In this document: in pieces, positions 10,812 to 18,753 of the stretch
How the letters are laid out: every line of letters starts with the position of its first letter
How positions within the stretch are numbered: the first letter of the stretch is position 1
Assembly: GCF_005886105.2 (NCBI RefSeq)
Contig: NZ_PNCO02000002.1
Location: 558,001 to 622,000, forward strand
Direction: 5' to 3'
Length of the DNA stretch: 64,000 nt
From: Pseudoalteromonas galatheae
GTDB lineage: Bacteria > Pseudomonadota > Gammaproteobacteria > Enterobacterales > Alteromonadaceae
Position numbers and translations under genes: made by a program
The notes under the pieces: generated by a model
Seen by the model: the letters and a program-made list of their open reading frames with translations, nothing else
What the model was told of the DNA's origin: nothing
Database searches by the model: none

Positions 10812-11051
10812 CCTAAGTTTCGATAATTAATGCCTTTCTAGCAGCCAGCTATAGCGCTATCTGCATTGAATTCACTCCCAATAGCCAGCTATTGGTGAGT
10901 AGTTCTCCTTACCTATAGGAAATAGGTACCTTAGCGAGAGCGGGGCGCAGAAGCTGCGTTAACCACAAAACTCTCTGGCAAGGTAAGGAAATAATTCAAC
11001 ATGAGTTTAAAAATAATTAGTTGATACATTCCTTATTCAAATCCCAGCTTA
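10809..11051. mobile_element. MITE-like element, family A copy 2, with nested insert
   Basis: Inverted copy of the element at 5864-6060. The left end is TAACCTAAGTTTCGATAATT and the right end read in reverse is TAAGCTGGGATTTGAATAAG. It is 243 bp against 197 bp for copy 1. The difference is an extra module of about 45 bp at 10914-10958 (containing ATAGGTACCTTAGCG) that is absent from copy 1 but related to inserts in family B elements. The left TAA is the stop codon of the VOC gene. Confidence 0.85.
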
Positions 11052-11064
11052 AATAACCAAACTG

Positions 11065-11093
11065 CGTGTTGTAAAGGCCCTTTACAGCACACG
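11065..11093. promoter_or_regulatory. Extended hairpin/palindrome upstream of the GGDEF gene
   Basis: TGTAAAGG-C-CCTTTACA is a perfect 17-base palindrome, flanked by CGTGT and ACACG that also pair if two bases bulge. It lies about 250 bp before the diguanylate cyclase start and just outside MITE A2. It could be a protein-binding site or an RNA stem; there is no T-run on either side, so a terminator is less likely. Confidence 0.4.
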
Positions 11094-11345
11094 TAAACGC
11101 AGAGGTTTTACTGCAATCATCTTTCGTTTTCAGATTAGATAAAAACTTGAATTCGTTGCTATTGTGAACAATAGTTATTAAACACTGATGCTAAACTTCT
11201 TTGTGTTTGATACCTGCTTACCACGTAATCAACCTACAGATCAATTTAACCGGTCTAGGTTTAGGGCAGTAGTACTGGTGATAAGGGTTGTTATTTAAAA
11301 AACACCACTAGACGCATCATCACCATACTTAGGTTTGATTAGGCA

Positions 11346-13571
11346 ATGAGACGGACATTCTTAGTTGTTGGTACTTTACTCTCCTTAACCATGCTTATGG
11401 CCGATAAATTGGGCCTATTTTTGCTGTCACCCGTGACTTTTATCATCATCAGCACTTTAGCTTTTTTGTTTGTAGCACTGCTTTGGTGGCAAGCTCAAGA
11501 TCCTATAAAAATCAACGTTGATGATGGTTCTACCGTGCCACAAATGGTGTTAGATAGTGATGGCGTTATCCTACAAGCTAATGACCAAATGCAATCCATA
11601 CTGGGTGTTGGCAGCAACGTATTTGGATTAAAAATTGAGGAATTAATCACCGTGAACGGTAGTGTCAACAGTGAAGGGAAGAGCGTGGCAACGAGCAAGT
11701 TCGACGCGCTTGTTACACAAAGCTATGGCAACTGCACGGTTGTTCACAGTGGTAAAGTTATTAGCCCAGTTACTTTACCACTAAAAGTCGCTGATACCGT
11801 TACGGGATATCTCTGTTATTTTAATACTAGCAATAGAGAAAATCGTCTCGCTCAGGCATTGGAAGAAGAAAAAGAATTGCTTGAAGTGACGTTGAGCTCT
11901 ATTGGTGATGGCGTGATCTGTACAGATGTAAATGGTGTTATCACTTATATTAATCCGGTCACAGAAGCCATTCTCGCGATGTTAAATGAAGAAGTGGTCG
12001 GGCGGCGATTTGATGACGTTATGTCTATGTATCATGAAGAGACCAAAGCTTCGATTAATAAATTCCCTGAACTTTGCCTAAAGCAAGGTCATACTATTTG
12101 TTTGCCTGAACTCACTTCAATTACCAATCACCTCGGTCTTACCTTTGCAATTCAAGACTCCTTTTCTCCTATTATTGCTAAAGATGGTAGCTACCTTGGC
12201 ACTGTAATGGTTTTTCAAGACGTTACTGAGTCGAGATTAATGGCGAAAAAAATGAATCACCTTGCCCATCACGATGCATTAACCGGGTTACCCAATCGCT
12301 TATTGCTGCATGACCGTTTAGTGCAGGCTTGTAAACGAGCTAAACGCATGAGTCATCAATTTGCGTTGGTCTTTATTGACGTCAACAAGTTCAAAAAAAT
12401 CAACGACTCACTGGGGCACGATCACGGCGACTTATTACTCAAAGAGATTGCAAGCCGACTAACTCAGCAAATTCGAGGGTGTGACACCGTTGCTAGAATG
12501 GGGGGCGATGAATTTGTGTTACTCATTGATGGTATCCGAGATAAAAAATATGTACGTAAGGTGGTGAGTAAGGTCTTGAACAGCGTTAACGGACAATATT
12601 GTTTACGGCAAGTTAGCCTTAAAGTCACGGTGAGTGCAGGCGTTGCAATTTACCCCGACGACGGTGACAACACTGAAGCTTTGTTAAAACATGCTGATAC
12701 TGCAATGTATCGAGCTAAAAAAGCCACACAAACGGAGTTTCAGTTTTATAACGCGCGTTTAGACCATGAGTCAGAGCAGCGTTTGTTGCAAGAAAGTCGG
12801 ATCATTCAGGGGTTAGAAAATAGAGAGTTTATTCCTTATTTCCAGCCTATTGTTGACGCACACACGCGTAAGATTAAGAAACTTGAAGTACTTGTAAGGT
12901 GGCAACAAGACCAACAAATATTGGAACCTAAAGACTTTTTTGAAACGGCATGTGATGGCGACCTGATAGTAGAAATTGGGCAGCAACTCAGAGCACAGGC
13001 TTTCCATGCAATGAAGAGATGGTTTTGTGAATACGATAACCTTGTGGTTAGTTTCAACCTTTCGCTTACTGAGCTTACCAATAAAACAGTAATAAAAAAC
13101 TTTATGGATCAAGCTGTACAGCACCAGCTGTCACCTAGGCAAATTGAAATAGAAATCAAAGAAGTTGATCTGATAGAATTACTTGATAAAGCACCTGAGG
13201 TGATGGCAGAACTGGAGCAGTCAGGCGTGCGGATTTCAATTGATCATTTTGGTGTTGGGCATACCAGCATGTTGTACCTACAAAGGCTCACGTTTGAAAC
13301 TATTAAAATTCCACCTGCTTTCCTTGCTACCCCTCAGTCAGTTGCCTCACAAAATGATATTGCAAAATTGATTGTACAGATGGCAAAGAGCTTGGACGTA
13401 GAATGTGTAGCGGTAGGTGTTGAAAGCGCGTTGCAAGCCAAGTCTCTTAACCTCAACGGTTGCCACCTTATCCAAGGCAACCACCTTTTTGCTCCCGCCA
13501 CAGAGTCCGAGATAACCCCTATTCTCAGTACCCACATGAGCGTAGATAGGCGCAGATTAGGTCAAAACTAG
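11346..13571 (+). CDS. Membrane diguanylate cyclase: two TM, PAS, GGDEF, degenerate EAL
   Basis: Cyclic-di-GMP signalling protein of 741 residues. Residues 1-48 hold two hydrophobic segments, then come a PAS-like domain (about 60-160), a clear PAS (about 180-295), a GGDEF domain (about 300-465) and an EAL-type domain (about 485-730). The GGDEF signature is intact (RMGGDEF, 386-390), with an RxxD inhibitory site (R377-D380) five residues before it, so it should make c-di-GMP under product feedback. The EAL domain is degraded. EAL is EVL (514-516), the catalytic DDFGTGYSS is DHFGVGHTS (His634 replaces the second Asp), the usual KID is KIP, and AEGVE is AVGVE. Phosphodiesterase activity is therefore unlikely; the domain may bind c-di-GMP or act as a scaffold. 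Single-gene unit after a 300-bp leader. Confidence 0.93.
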   Translation: MRRTFLVVGTLLSLTMLMADKLGLFLLSPVTFIIISTLAFLFVALLWWQAQDPIKINVDDGSTVPQMVLDSDGVILQANDQMQSILGVGSNVFGLKIEELITVNGSVNSEGKSVATSKFDALVTQSYGNCTVVHSGKVISPVTLPLKVADTVTGYLCYFNTSNRENRLAQALEEEKELLEVTLSSIGDGVICTDVNGVITYINPVTEAILAMLNEEVVGRRFDDVMSMYHEETKASINKFPELCLKQGHTICLPELTSITNHLGLTFAIQDSFSPIIAKDGSYLGTVMVFQDVTESRLMAKKMNHLAHHDALTGLPNRLLLHDRLVQACKRAKRMSHQFALVFIDVNKFKKINDSLGHDHGDLLLKEIASRLTQQIRGCDTVARMGGDEFVLLIDGIRDKKYVRKVVSKVLNSVNGQYCLRQVSLKVTVSAGVAIYPDDGDNTEALLKHADTAMYRAKKATQTEFQFYNARLDHESEQRLLQESRIIQGLENREFIPYFQPIVDAHTRKIKKLEVLVRWQQDQQILEPKDFFETACDGDLIVEIGQQLRAQAFHAMKRWFCEYDNLVVSFNLSLTELTNKTVIKNFMDQAVQHQLSPRQIEIEIKEVDLIELLDKAPEVMAELEQSGVRISIDHFGVGHTSMLYLQRLTFETIKIPPAFLATPQSVASQNDIAKLIVQMAKSLDVECVAVGVESALQAKSLNLNGCHLIQGNHLFAPATESEITPILSTHMSVDRRRLGQN

Positions 13572-13705
13572 CACTGATTAATTTATCTAAAAATATTGCT
13601 AAAACTTTCCCTTCTTTCGTTTATAGGTGTACAAAGCTCAACTCACTTGCTCTGGCAACAACAAAAGAGAAGGGAATGCCATGAGCAACAACACACCTTG
13701 TTATA

Positions 13706-13915
13706 ATACCAATTGAATTAATTCTCTAATCAATTTGAAGGGTGAAATAGCATATTAGCTTCGTTAAAAATTTCTCATTTAGAACAACTAAATAGCAAAA
13801 TTTTTGCCTTGCCTATATGGATATAGGTACCTTAGCGGTAGCAGGACGCGAGAGCGGTGCTACTAAAGCTATTTCCCCGCTTCAAGATAGATCATTTACT
13901 TAATACAACTGGTAT
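13706..13915. mobile_element. MITE-like element, family B copy 1, with nested insert
   Basis: A 210-bp element with termini ATACCAATTGAATTAATT and, in reverse at the other end, ATACCAGTTGTATTAAGT. An inverted copy lies at 37088-37249 and a diverged one at 27252-27448. Relative to the 162-bp copy it contains an extra module of about 47 bp around 13813-13860 (with ATAGGTACCTTAGCGG). It is non-coding. The rest of 13572-14169 holds no supported gene. Confidence 0.85.
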
Positions 13916-14169
13916 ATCAAACCACCTTATTGTGCTTGCTATCAGTAGTGCGTTATTCCAAACCGAGTTTGATCCACTCCCGCTCACGGTGTATCACGAC
14001 GTATTCTCGCGGCTATCTCTTGGTCGCGCCAGCGAACTCTCGCTAAGTTATCAGTTTTAAGCGAAATCGTTATTATCCGAGCAATTCTATTTCTTGACTT
14101 AAAGTTAACTTGAAGTTGTATGCTCCTCTTAAACGAATGATAGTGAACAAACGGTAAGAGGTAGAGGTA

Positions 14170-14685
14170 ATGCAAAATAGCTTAGATAAAATCGTCAATG
14201 ATATAAAAGCCAACTGGAGCGGGCTAAATTCAAGCACCACAGTAGCAGTACGTGAGTTACTCAGTGAGCTTACTCAGTCTCCACCGCACGAGCCTTGGCT
14301 TGAGAGCATTATGCGTGAAAGGTTGGCATCAAAAACACTCTACCAAGACCCTGAATATGGTTTTATGCTGCTAGTTCATGCCGAAGAAAAGGGCACGTAC
14401 CGCCCACCTCATGATCATGGCGCAGGTTGGGTATTTTATGCCGTGCAATCTGGCGAAATGGAAATGACAACTTACAAACCCGTTACTACAGCAAGCGGCG
14501 AAACCCATCTCGTATCCCGAGGAACAGACACGCTCAAAGCCGGCGATTGCCGAGTGTTTCTACCCGGCGATATCCACGACACCCGATGCTTAACAGATAA
14601 CTTCGTTCAATATCGTTTAACCAGTTGTGACTTTAAAGAAGAGAAGCGTTCAGGTCGGATGATTCAGTATCTGAGAGCGGTGTAG
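14170..14685 (+). CDS. Cupin-fold protein, cysteine dioxygenase-like
   Basis: Cupin protein of 171 residues with AGAGG upstream of its ATG. The metal-binding motif is seen as RPPHDHGAGWVFYAVQSGEM (His-x-His and a later Glu), with a second-motif His in GDIHDTRCL. This arrangement resembles the cysteine dioxygenase/thiol dioxygenase superfamily, but the substrate is not certain. Two degraded copies of parts of this gene lie at 17779-17950 and 19990-20130, so the locus has duplicated and decayed. It faces the two convergent cassette-like genes downstream. Confidence 0.85.
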   Translation: MQNSLDKIVNDIKANWSGLNSSTTVAVRELLSELTQSPPHEPWLESIMRERLASKTLYQDPEYGFMLLVHAEEKGTYRPPHDHGAGWVFYAVQSGEMEMTTYKPVTTASGETHLVSRGTDTLKAGDCRVFLPGDIHDTRCLTDNFVQYRLTSCDFKEEKRSGRMIQYLRAV

Positions 14686-14792
14686 TGGTTTGCAAAACTC
14701 AAGGCGATAGTTGGTTTAATCGCCGTCGTTTACATCTAATCAAGCCGCTTTGAAGGGGCTATGGCTGCTAAGAGCGAGGAACAGGCGGTCGA

Positions 14793-14884
14793 TCTAACTC
14801 ATTTTTTGGGGCCAGAGTGTAGGAGCGAAGCGACGGAACGGAGGTCCCAGCCGCAACGCGGCGACAACAGCGCCTTGTTATGGC
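14793..14884 (-). repeat. Probable attC half-site/degenerate attC after the DUF4124 cassette
   Basis: Read on the minus strand, GCCATAAC (14884-14877) follows the DUF4124 stop by two bases. It is the exact complement of GTTATGGC, the base run at which that cassette begins, as expected for an R''-R' pair of one cassette. It is followed by AAGGCGCTGTTG and the hairpin GCCGC/GCGGC. A possible far boundary GTTAGAT ends at 14793, but its neighbouring bases do not pair with the first half, so the 3' half may be lost or remodelled. Confidence 0.5.
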
Positions 14885-14886
14885 TT

Positions 14887-15318
14887 TTACTGTTTATTAG
14901 CACGTTTCATTTTATCAAATAGTGAATTCGGTTTGTTTGATGCTTTAATTTCAGCACGGCCTAGATTACCCTCTTTAGGCTTAATGTACTTCATTAACAC
15001 GACAGGCATATTGCTAACATTATTTGCCAACCTTACGAATTCATTAGAAGCTGACTTTGTCGTAAATTCGTACTTAATAGTTACATCTCCGTCCTTTCGA
15101 AGTACATCAATTATCTGTATTGATGATGATTTTTCAGATCGAAGTCGACTTACCCAATCAATGCTCTTGGACTTGAGTGTAATTCTTTCTTCGGCTGCCC
15201 CTGCAGTGCATGGTTTATCATAGAAACCAAGTTTTCCGTCTGGTTGTATACACTTATAAATTTCCGCTGAAACAAGAAATGGAAACAGCAATAGTAATGT
15301 TGGAAATATGTGCTTCAT
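14887..15318 (-). CDS. Exported DUF4124-domain protein in an integron-type cassette
   Basis: Secreted or periplasmic protein of 143 residues with a signal peptide (MKHIFPTLLLLFPFLVSA). The DUF4124 motif follows directly: EIYKCIQPDGKLGFYDKPC, with the paired cysteines typical of that domain. The remaining residues (about 50-143) are lysine-rich and not recognised. The molecular role of DUF4124 proteins is unknown. The gene lies between two attC-like sites, with a leader of about 33 bases after GTTATGGC, and is read in the same direction as the preceding cassette gene. Its stop codon almost touches the next attC. Confidence 0.8.
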   Translation of the reverse strand: MKHIFPTLLLLFPFLVSAEIYKCIQPDGKLGFYDKPCTAGAAEERITLKSKSIDWVSRLRSEKSSSIQIIDVLRKDGDVTIKYEFTTKSASNEFVRLANNVSNMPVVLMKYIKPKEGNLGRAEIKASNKPNSLFDKMKRANKQ

Positions 15319-15346
15319 ATTTAGTTACCTATAAATCTGGTTGTAA

Positions 15347-15407
15347 GCCATAACGCCCGCGTAATGGCGCGAGCTAGCGAGCGCCCAGATTGACGCGTTT
15401 GTTAGCT
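15347..15407 (-). repeat. Integron attC recombination site
   Basis: A 61-bp site with attC architecture on the minus strand. Its first part is AGCTAACAAACGCGTCAA (R'' and L''). A central near-palindrome (GGCGCTCGCTAGCTCGCGCC) follows, then TTACGCGGGCGTTATGGC (L' and R'). The ACGCG and CGCG blocks pair and AAC pairs with GTT, which matches the folded single-strand structure recognised by integron integrases. The stop codon of the GDPD-like gene lies inside it (15374-15376), and ANKRVNLGAR at the protein's end is encoded by the site, as often seen in cassettes. Confidence 0.85.
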
Positions 15408-16330
15408 TGTGTTGCACGAATAAATTTAAGATCACTAGTGATCACTCCAATACCCGATGCGACAACGTCATCGTAGGGTTGGGTGATCGATTCATGTCGA
15501 GACCAAAGATAAACATCCGAGCCATAGCTCTGTAACCTTGATGCGAGGCGCTCAGGATAGCCCCAAAAAAACTTTGTCATCGAGGGAGGTATAAAAAGAA
15601 TGGTGTTCCTACAGGACTCAGGAATTAATCCCGCCCATCCAACTAAAAGATAATCTATTCCGCAACTCTTTACACTACCAACGCTTGCTAACCGTAAAGA
15701 CGAATCCTTGTTTCGAAACCACTCCATACCTTTTGAAGAGGTAATTACAATATGGTTAGATTTTTTTCCAGCTAGATACTCATATAGAGTTTCGAATGAG
15801 CGTATGTCGTTATTCTTTAGGTTTAGCCAAAACTCATGCTTTGGATACCGTTCGTAAAACGCCTCTAACTTGGAAATCCTAAAACCTTTTCCTCTAAATG
15901 GGAAAGTCGCACCATCATCAAACGTATATCCATATCCTGCATCAATACTTTTCAACTGCTCAAACGATGTTTTATGTACCGGCCCAGACCCGTTTGTAGC
16001 ACAATCTAACGTCCAGTCATGAAAAACAACCAGTTGATCATCACGTGTTCTGTGAACATTTAGATGAATTACGTTAGCTCCGGCTGCAACGGAAGAAGCC
16101 ACAGCTTCTAGTGTATTCTCAACTGAATTGACCCTTGATGCGTTTATTGAAAGGGAGGTACAGCCAGTTTTTTTTAATTTTTCATAATTAACTGCGCTTC
16201 CGCCTCCTCGATAGGCCACGATCTCGCCATGTCGCTGTAGGTCAGGAACGAACACATAAGCATTAAAAACTCCTAGAGTAATTATGCAAGACAGAGAAAC
16301 CAAAAATGTCTTAACTATTTTTATAAACAT
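15374..16330 (-). CDS. GDPD-fold membrane-anchored protein with degenerate active site (cassette gene)
   Basis: Protein of 318 residues related to glycerophosphodiester phosphodiesterases. An N-terminal hydrophobic segment (about 4-28) suggests a membrane anchor or signal peptide. The family order HRG...ENT...ExD...HD is recognisable, but key residues differ. HRG is YRG (Tyr40), ENT is kept (71-73), the metal ligands of the I-E-x-D-V strand are His89 and Asn91, and HD is kept (104-105). The barrel continues with FWLNLKNND, LLVGW and VYLWSRH. Hydrolysis by the usual mechanism seems unlikely, so it may be a pseudoenzyme or use another chemistry. The last ten residues are encoded by attC. TTAGCT at 16363-16358, about 30 bases upstream of the start, complements the R'' AGCTAA of its own attC and marks the cassette start. 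Confidence 0.82.
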   Translation of the reverse strand: MFIKIVKTFLVSLSCIITLGVFNAYVFVPDLQRHGEIVAYRGGGSAVNYEKLKKTGCTSLSINASRVNSVENTLEAVASSVAAGANVIHLNVHRTRDDQLVVFHDWTLDCATNGSGPVHKTSFEQLKSIDAGYGYTFDDGATFPFRGKGFRISKLEAFYERYPKHEFWLNLKNNDIRSFETLYEYLAGKKSNHIVITSSKGMEWFRNKDSSLRLASVGSVKSCGIDYLLVGWAGLIPESCRNTILFIPPSMTKFFWGYPERLASRLQSYGSDVYLWSRHESITQPYDDVVASGIGVITSDLKFIRATQANKRVNLGAR

Positions 16331-16357
16331 TTATTACCTGAATCCTTGGTCGATGAA

Positions 16358-16363
16358 AGCTAA
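16358..16363 (-). other. Likely 5' boundary of the first cassette
   Basis: On the minus strand TTAGCT occurs here, the expected start of a cassette whose attC begins AGCTAA. In a normal array the preceding base is G; here it is A. That suggests insertion at a secondary site or loss of the upstream attC/attI. No integrase gene is recognisable beside it. Confidence 0.45.
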
Positions 16364-16693
16364 TATTTTAGTATTTATGCTACATGCTGTTTGTGCTGCA
16401 TAATCACTGGTTGGACTGAGCCGCTACCTGCTCGGTGTGTCAGAGTTGGTGTTGTTTATGCTAGGGCTTACTTGGAAAAAACAGGCTTGTTGGAGGTTCT
16501 CACCTTCCTAGCTAGTGTAATCAGTTTAGCTAGTTTTATGTAAGCTTTCCCTGCATTGCTCAGCGCTTGCTATGTATTCATTACACCTAAACTTTCCTTA
16601 ATAAGCAATTATATTTTTACGTGTGCAGAGGTCGCTAGCCTGTACAATTAAGTAGGCTAACTACTTGATTTTATAAAGCAGCCCTAATCAAGC

Positions 16694-16930
16694 ATCCCCT
16701 CCTTGGCTGATATCAAAGCGCATCCAAGCGCTTCTCGTGCACTCTTTTTAAACGACGCGATCGAGCGAACCAAGAAAACGTCGCCCCAGCATCACACTCA
16801 ATCCTCAAATCTTAAGCTGATATAGTGCAACCGTCTTGTAAGGCTCGTCCATGATGCCAGATAAGACTTGGCCGACATCCTGTCGGCAAATTGCATATCG
16901 ACTTATGCTTTTCGGGTGTGATGGGGGGGA
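16694..16930. repeat. Long direct repeat, copy 1
   Basis: About 237 bp, nearly identical to 17453-17690. It starts ATCCCCTCCTTGGCTGATAT and ends TTCGGGTGTGATGG. Inside are GACGCGATCGAGCGAACCAA, the inverted repeat GCCGACA/TGTCGGC with a 3-base loop, and CATCACAC whose complement GTGTGATG closes the element. It is non-coding. Confidence 0.85.
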
Positions 16931-17452
16931 ATTGCGCTGTCTGTTAGTTCTGGTTTTATCCAGTAAAGTAGATGATTAGCTTATAAGCACCACAAAAACG
17001 ATCGGTGTGAACTCCTAATTAACAGCCTAAATCGTTTTGTGGGAGGCGGTTCACCCGCCGAGAAGTTATGCTCTTCTGGTGTAGTTAAGGAGAATTAGTA
17101 TTGACTGCGAGTGCTAGCTTTTCTCTCAAAAGCAGCAAATTTGCCTGCAAGCACCAAAAAAGCTCTTAGCACCGTTTTCCTCCCTCATCACACCCGAAAG
17201 TAAAGTGCCAATGAGTCATTTCAACGCATGGATGCGTGAAAAGCGGTGACAGGGCCAAGGATGGCCCTTACACAGCGGTGACGTTCATATTGGCGATTTA
17301 CTTGAGGAGTCAGTGTGATGTCGGGAGTGCCCTTTCTTTTGCGCAACGATTCTTTGGGCATCAAAGAAAAGTAAGTCGTAGCCCATGGACGGGCGTCGAA
17401 ACCTGTCAGGAGGACAGGCTGACTTTACACATACTCTCGAGTTATTGGAGAA
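16931..17452. other. Gene-free spacer with hairpins between the direct repeats
   Basis: No credible gene. Two perfect hairpins are seen: ACGCAT/ATGCGT at 17224-17237 and AGGGCCA/TGGCCCT at 17251-17268. CATCACACCCGAAAG near 17188 is an inverted copy of the terminal bases of the flanking 240-bp repeats, so this spacer contains part of a third, oppositely oriented end. Confidence 0.5.
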
Positions 17453-17690
17453 ATCCCCTCCTTGGCTGATATCAAAGCGAATCCTTGCGCTTCTTGTTCA
17501 TTCTTTTTAAACGACGCGATCGAGCGAACCAAGAAAACTTCGCCCCAGCATCACACTCAATCCTCAAACCCTAAGCCGATATTGTGCAACCGTCTTGTAA
17601 GGCACGTCCATGATGCCAGACAAGACTTAGCCGACATCCTGTCGGCACATTGCATATCGGCTTATGTTTTTCGGGTGTGATGGAGGGGGA
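17453..17690. repeat. Long direct repeat, copy 2
   Basis: About 238 bp, same orientation as 16694-16930 with scattered substitutions. The GCCGACATCCTGTCGGC hairpin and the terminal TTCGGGTGTGATGG are conserved. A fragment of the cupin gene starts about 90 bp beyond its end. The pair could recombine and delete or amplify the 520-bp spacer. Confidence 0.85.
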
Positions 17691-17778
17691 ATACGTTGCT
17701 TGTAAGATCTTCTACGATTTTTACGGTGAAGCCGTTTGCAAGGGTTACAAAGGAAAATAACTGACACCCATCACAATA

Positions 17779-17950
17779 AGCAAGCGGCGAAACCCACCTT
17801 GTATCCCGAGGAACAAACATGCTCAAAGCCGGCGATATCCACGACACCCGCTGCTTAACAGATAACTTCGTTTAATATCGTCTAACCAGTGTGACTTTAA
17901 AGAAGAGAAGCGTTCAGGACGGATGAGCCAGTATTTGAGTGAGGTAGTAG
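17779..17950 (+). pseudogene. Degraded 3' fragment of the cupin gene
   Basis: Closely matches the last third of the cupin gene at 14170-14685, from AGCAAGCGGCGAAACCCA to the end. It lacks the first 320 bases and has an internal deletion between two copies of CCGGCGAT. A CAA codon has become TAA (CGTTTAATATCG), and one base is missing in AACCAGTGTGAC. It cannot encode the protein. Confidence 0.85.
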
Positions 17951-18201
17951 TAAGTACCTATAGTCGAAGTGTAATGCTAAGGGTTTTGCTGTTGATTTTA
18001 TTAAAAAAATAAAATAAAAAATTATATCTATTAGTTATATTTCGTTTATAGTAGGTGGCTCAATAAGTTACCTATTAATGTAAAATTTAGTTCAAGTTCT
18101 TCTCAGTTTCCTTTCGAACCAGTTTGTCATATATGTTCTGCGATATTTTTTCCTTTATTACATACTTAGTAACTAATATTTTTTAATATATCGAGGTATA
18201 T

Positions 18202-18414
18202 ATGTCTAACAAGATTTTAGGTTCAGCAAAATGGTTTAATGAGTTAAAAGGTTTTGGCTTTATTACACCTGAAAATGGTAGTCCAGATGTTTTTGTTCAC
18301 TTTAAATCAATTGTAAGCGAAGGTTTTAAAACACTGAATGAAGGTCAAAAAGTAGCTTTTGATGTTGAGCAAGGGGCTAAAGGTCCAAATGCTGCTAACG
18401 TTACTTTGGTATAA
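18202..18414 (+). CDS. Cold-shock domain protein (CspA family)
   Basis: RNA/DNA-binding cold-shock protein, 70 residues. The RNP1 motif is KGFGFI and RNP2 is VFVHF. The start has GAGG seven bases upstream. The AT-rich upstream region could hold a long leader of the cspA type, where leader folding controls translation by temperature, but no cold box was confirmed. It is less like the second Csp (26979-27188), with ELKGFGF in place of ESKGFGF. It lies in an accessory region between decayed genes. Confidence 0.93.
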   Translation: MSNKILGSAKWFNELKGFGFITPENGSPDVFVHFKSIVSEGFKTLNEGQKVAFDVEQGAKGPNAANVTLV

Positions 18415-18421
18415 GTAGCGA

Positions 18422-18448
18422 ATTGACTGGAGAGGGCTTCCAGTCAAT
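18422..18448 (+). terminator. Hairpin after the cold-shock gene
   Basis: ATTGACTGGA and TCCAGTCAAT pair perfectly across a 7-base loop, eight bases after the csp stop codon. No U-run follows, so it may be a weak terminator or a 3' stabilising stem. Confidence 0.6.
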
Positions 18449-18597
18449 ATCCATCTCTCAAAGTAAAAGTCCATTTCAATATTAACACCATAATTTCATA
18501 AAACTCCATTTAATTGCTGTGCGCTTTAACTCACATCAATAGGGAGTTTTATGCGTTTCTCGTTCATATTATTTTGTTTTGAGAGGTAGGGTTTTAA

Positions 18598-18735
18598 ATT
18601 GAAAAAACAGTTGAAAAAAAGAATGGCGAAGATGTGGCTCTTGATAAAAGTAAGTCAAATAATATTCACGTTGTAAGAAGAAAAATCGAAGATACTCTGT
18701 CTGAACGAGAGCGAAGAAAATTATTGAGACTTTGA
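18598..18735 (+). CDS. Possible small basic protein with RRKIED motif (start uncertain)
   Basis: A 45-codon open frame ends RRKIEDTLSERERRKLLRL. This resembles the short C-terminal segment of the PA3496/DUF3545-type small proteins (RRKIEDxLExRRL). The frame opens right after a TAA. The first usable codon is ATT at 18598, with GAGAGGTAGGG upstream, so either a non-standard start is used or the 5' end is damaged. Low confidence. Confidence 0.3.
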   Translation: MEKTVEKKNGEDVALDKSKSNNIHVVRRKIEDTLSERERRKLLRL

Positions 18736-18753
18736 TTTAAAGAGAAGTGAGTT

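Noticed and set aside
14793..14884. Calling a full second attC site
   Set aside because: Only the R''-side half is convincing; the far side does not pair, so it is listed as a half or degenerate site.
17236..17680. Two plus-strand frames of 72-77 residues in the repeat region
   Set aside because: They cover hairpins and the 240-bp direct repeat; the second is repeat sequence, and neither has a convincing start or protein-like conservation.
16694..17690. CRISPR array
   Set aside because: Only two long direct repeats with a 520-bp spacer; there are no short regularly spaced repeats or cas genes.
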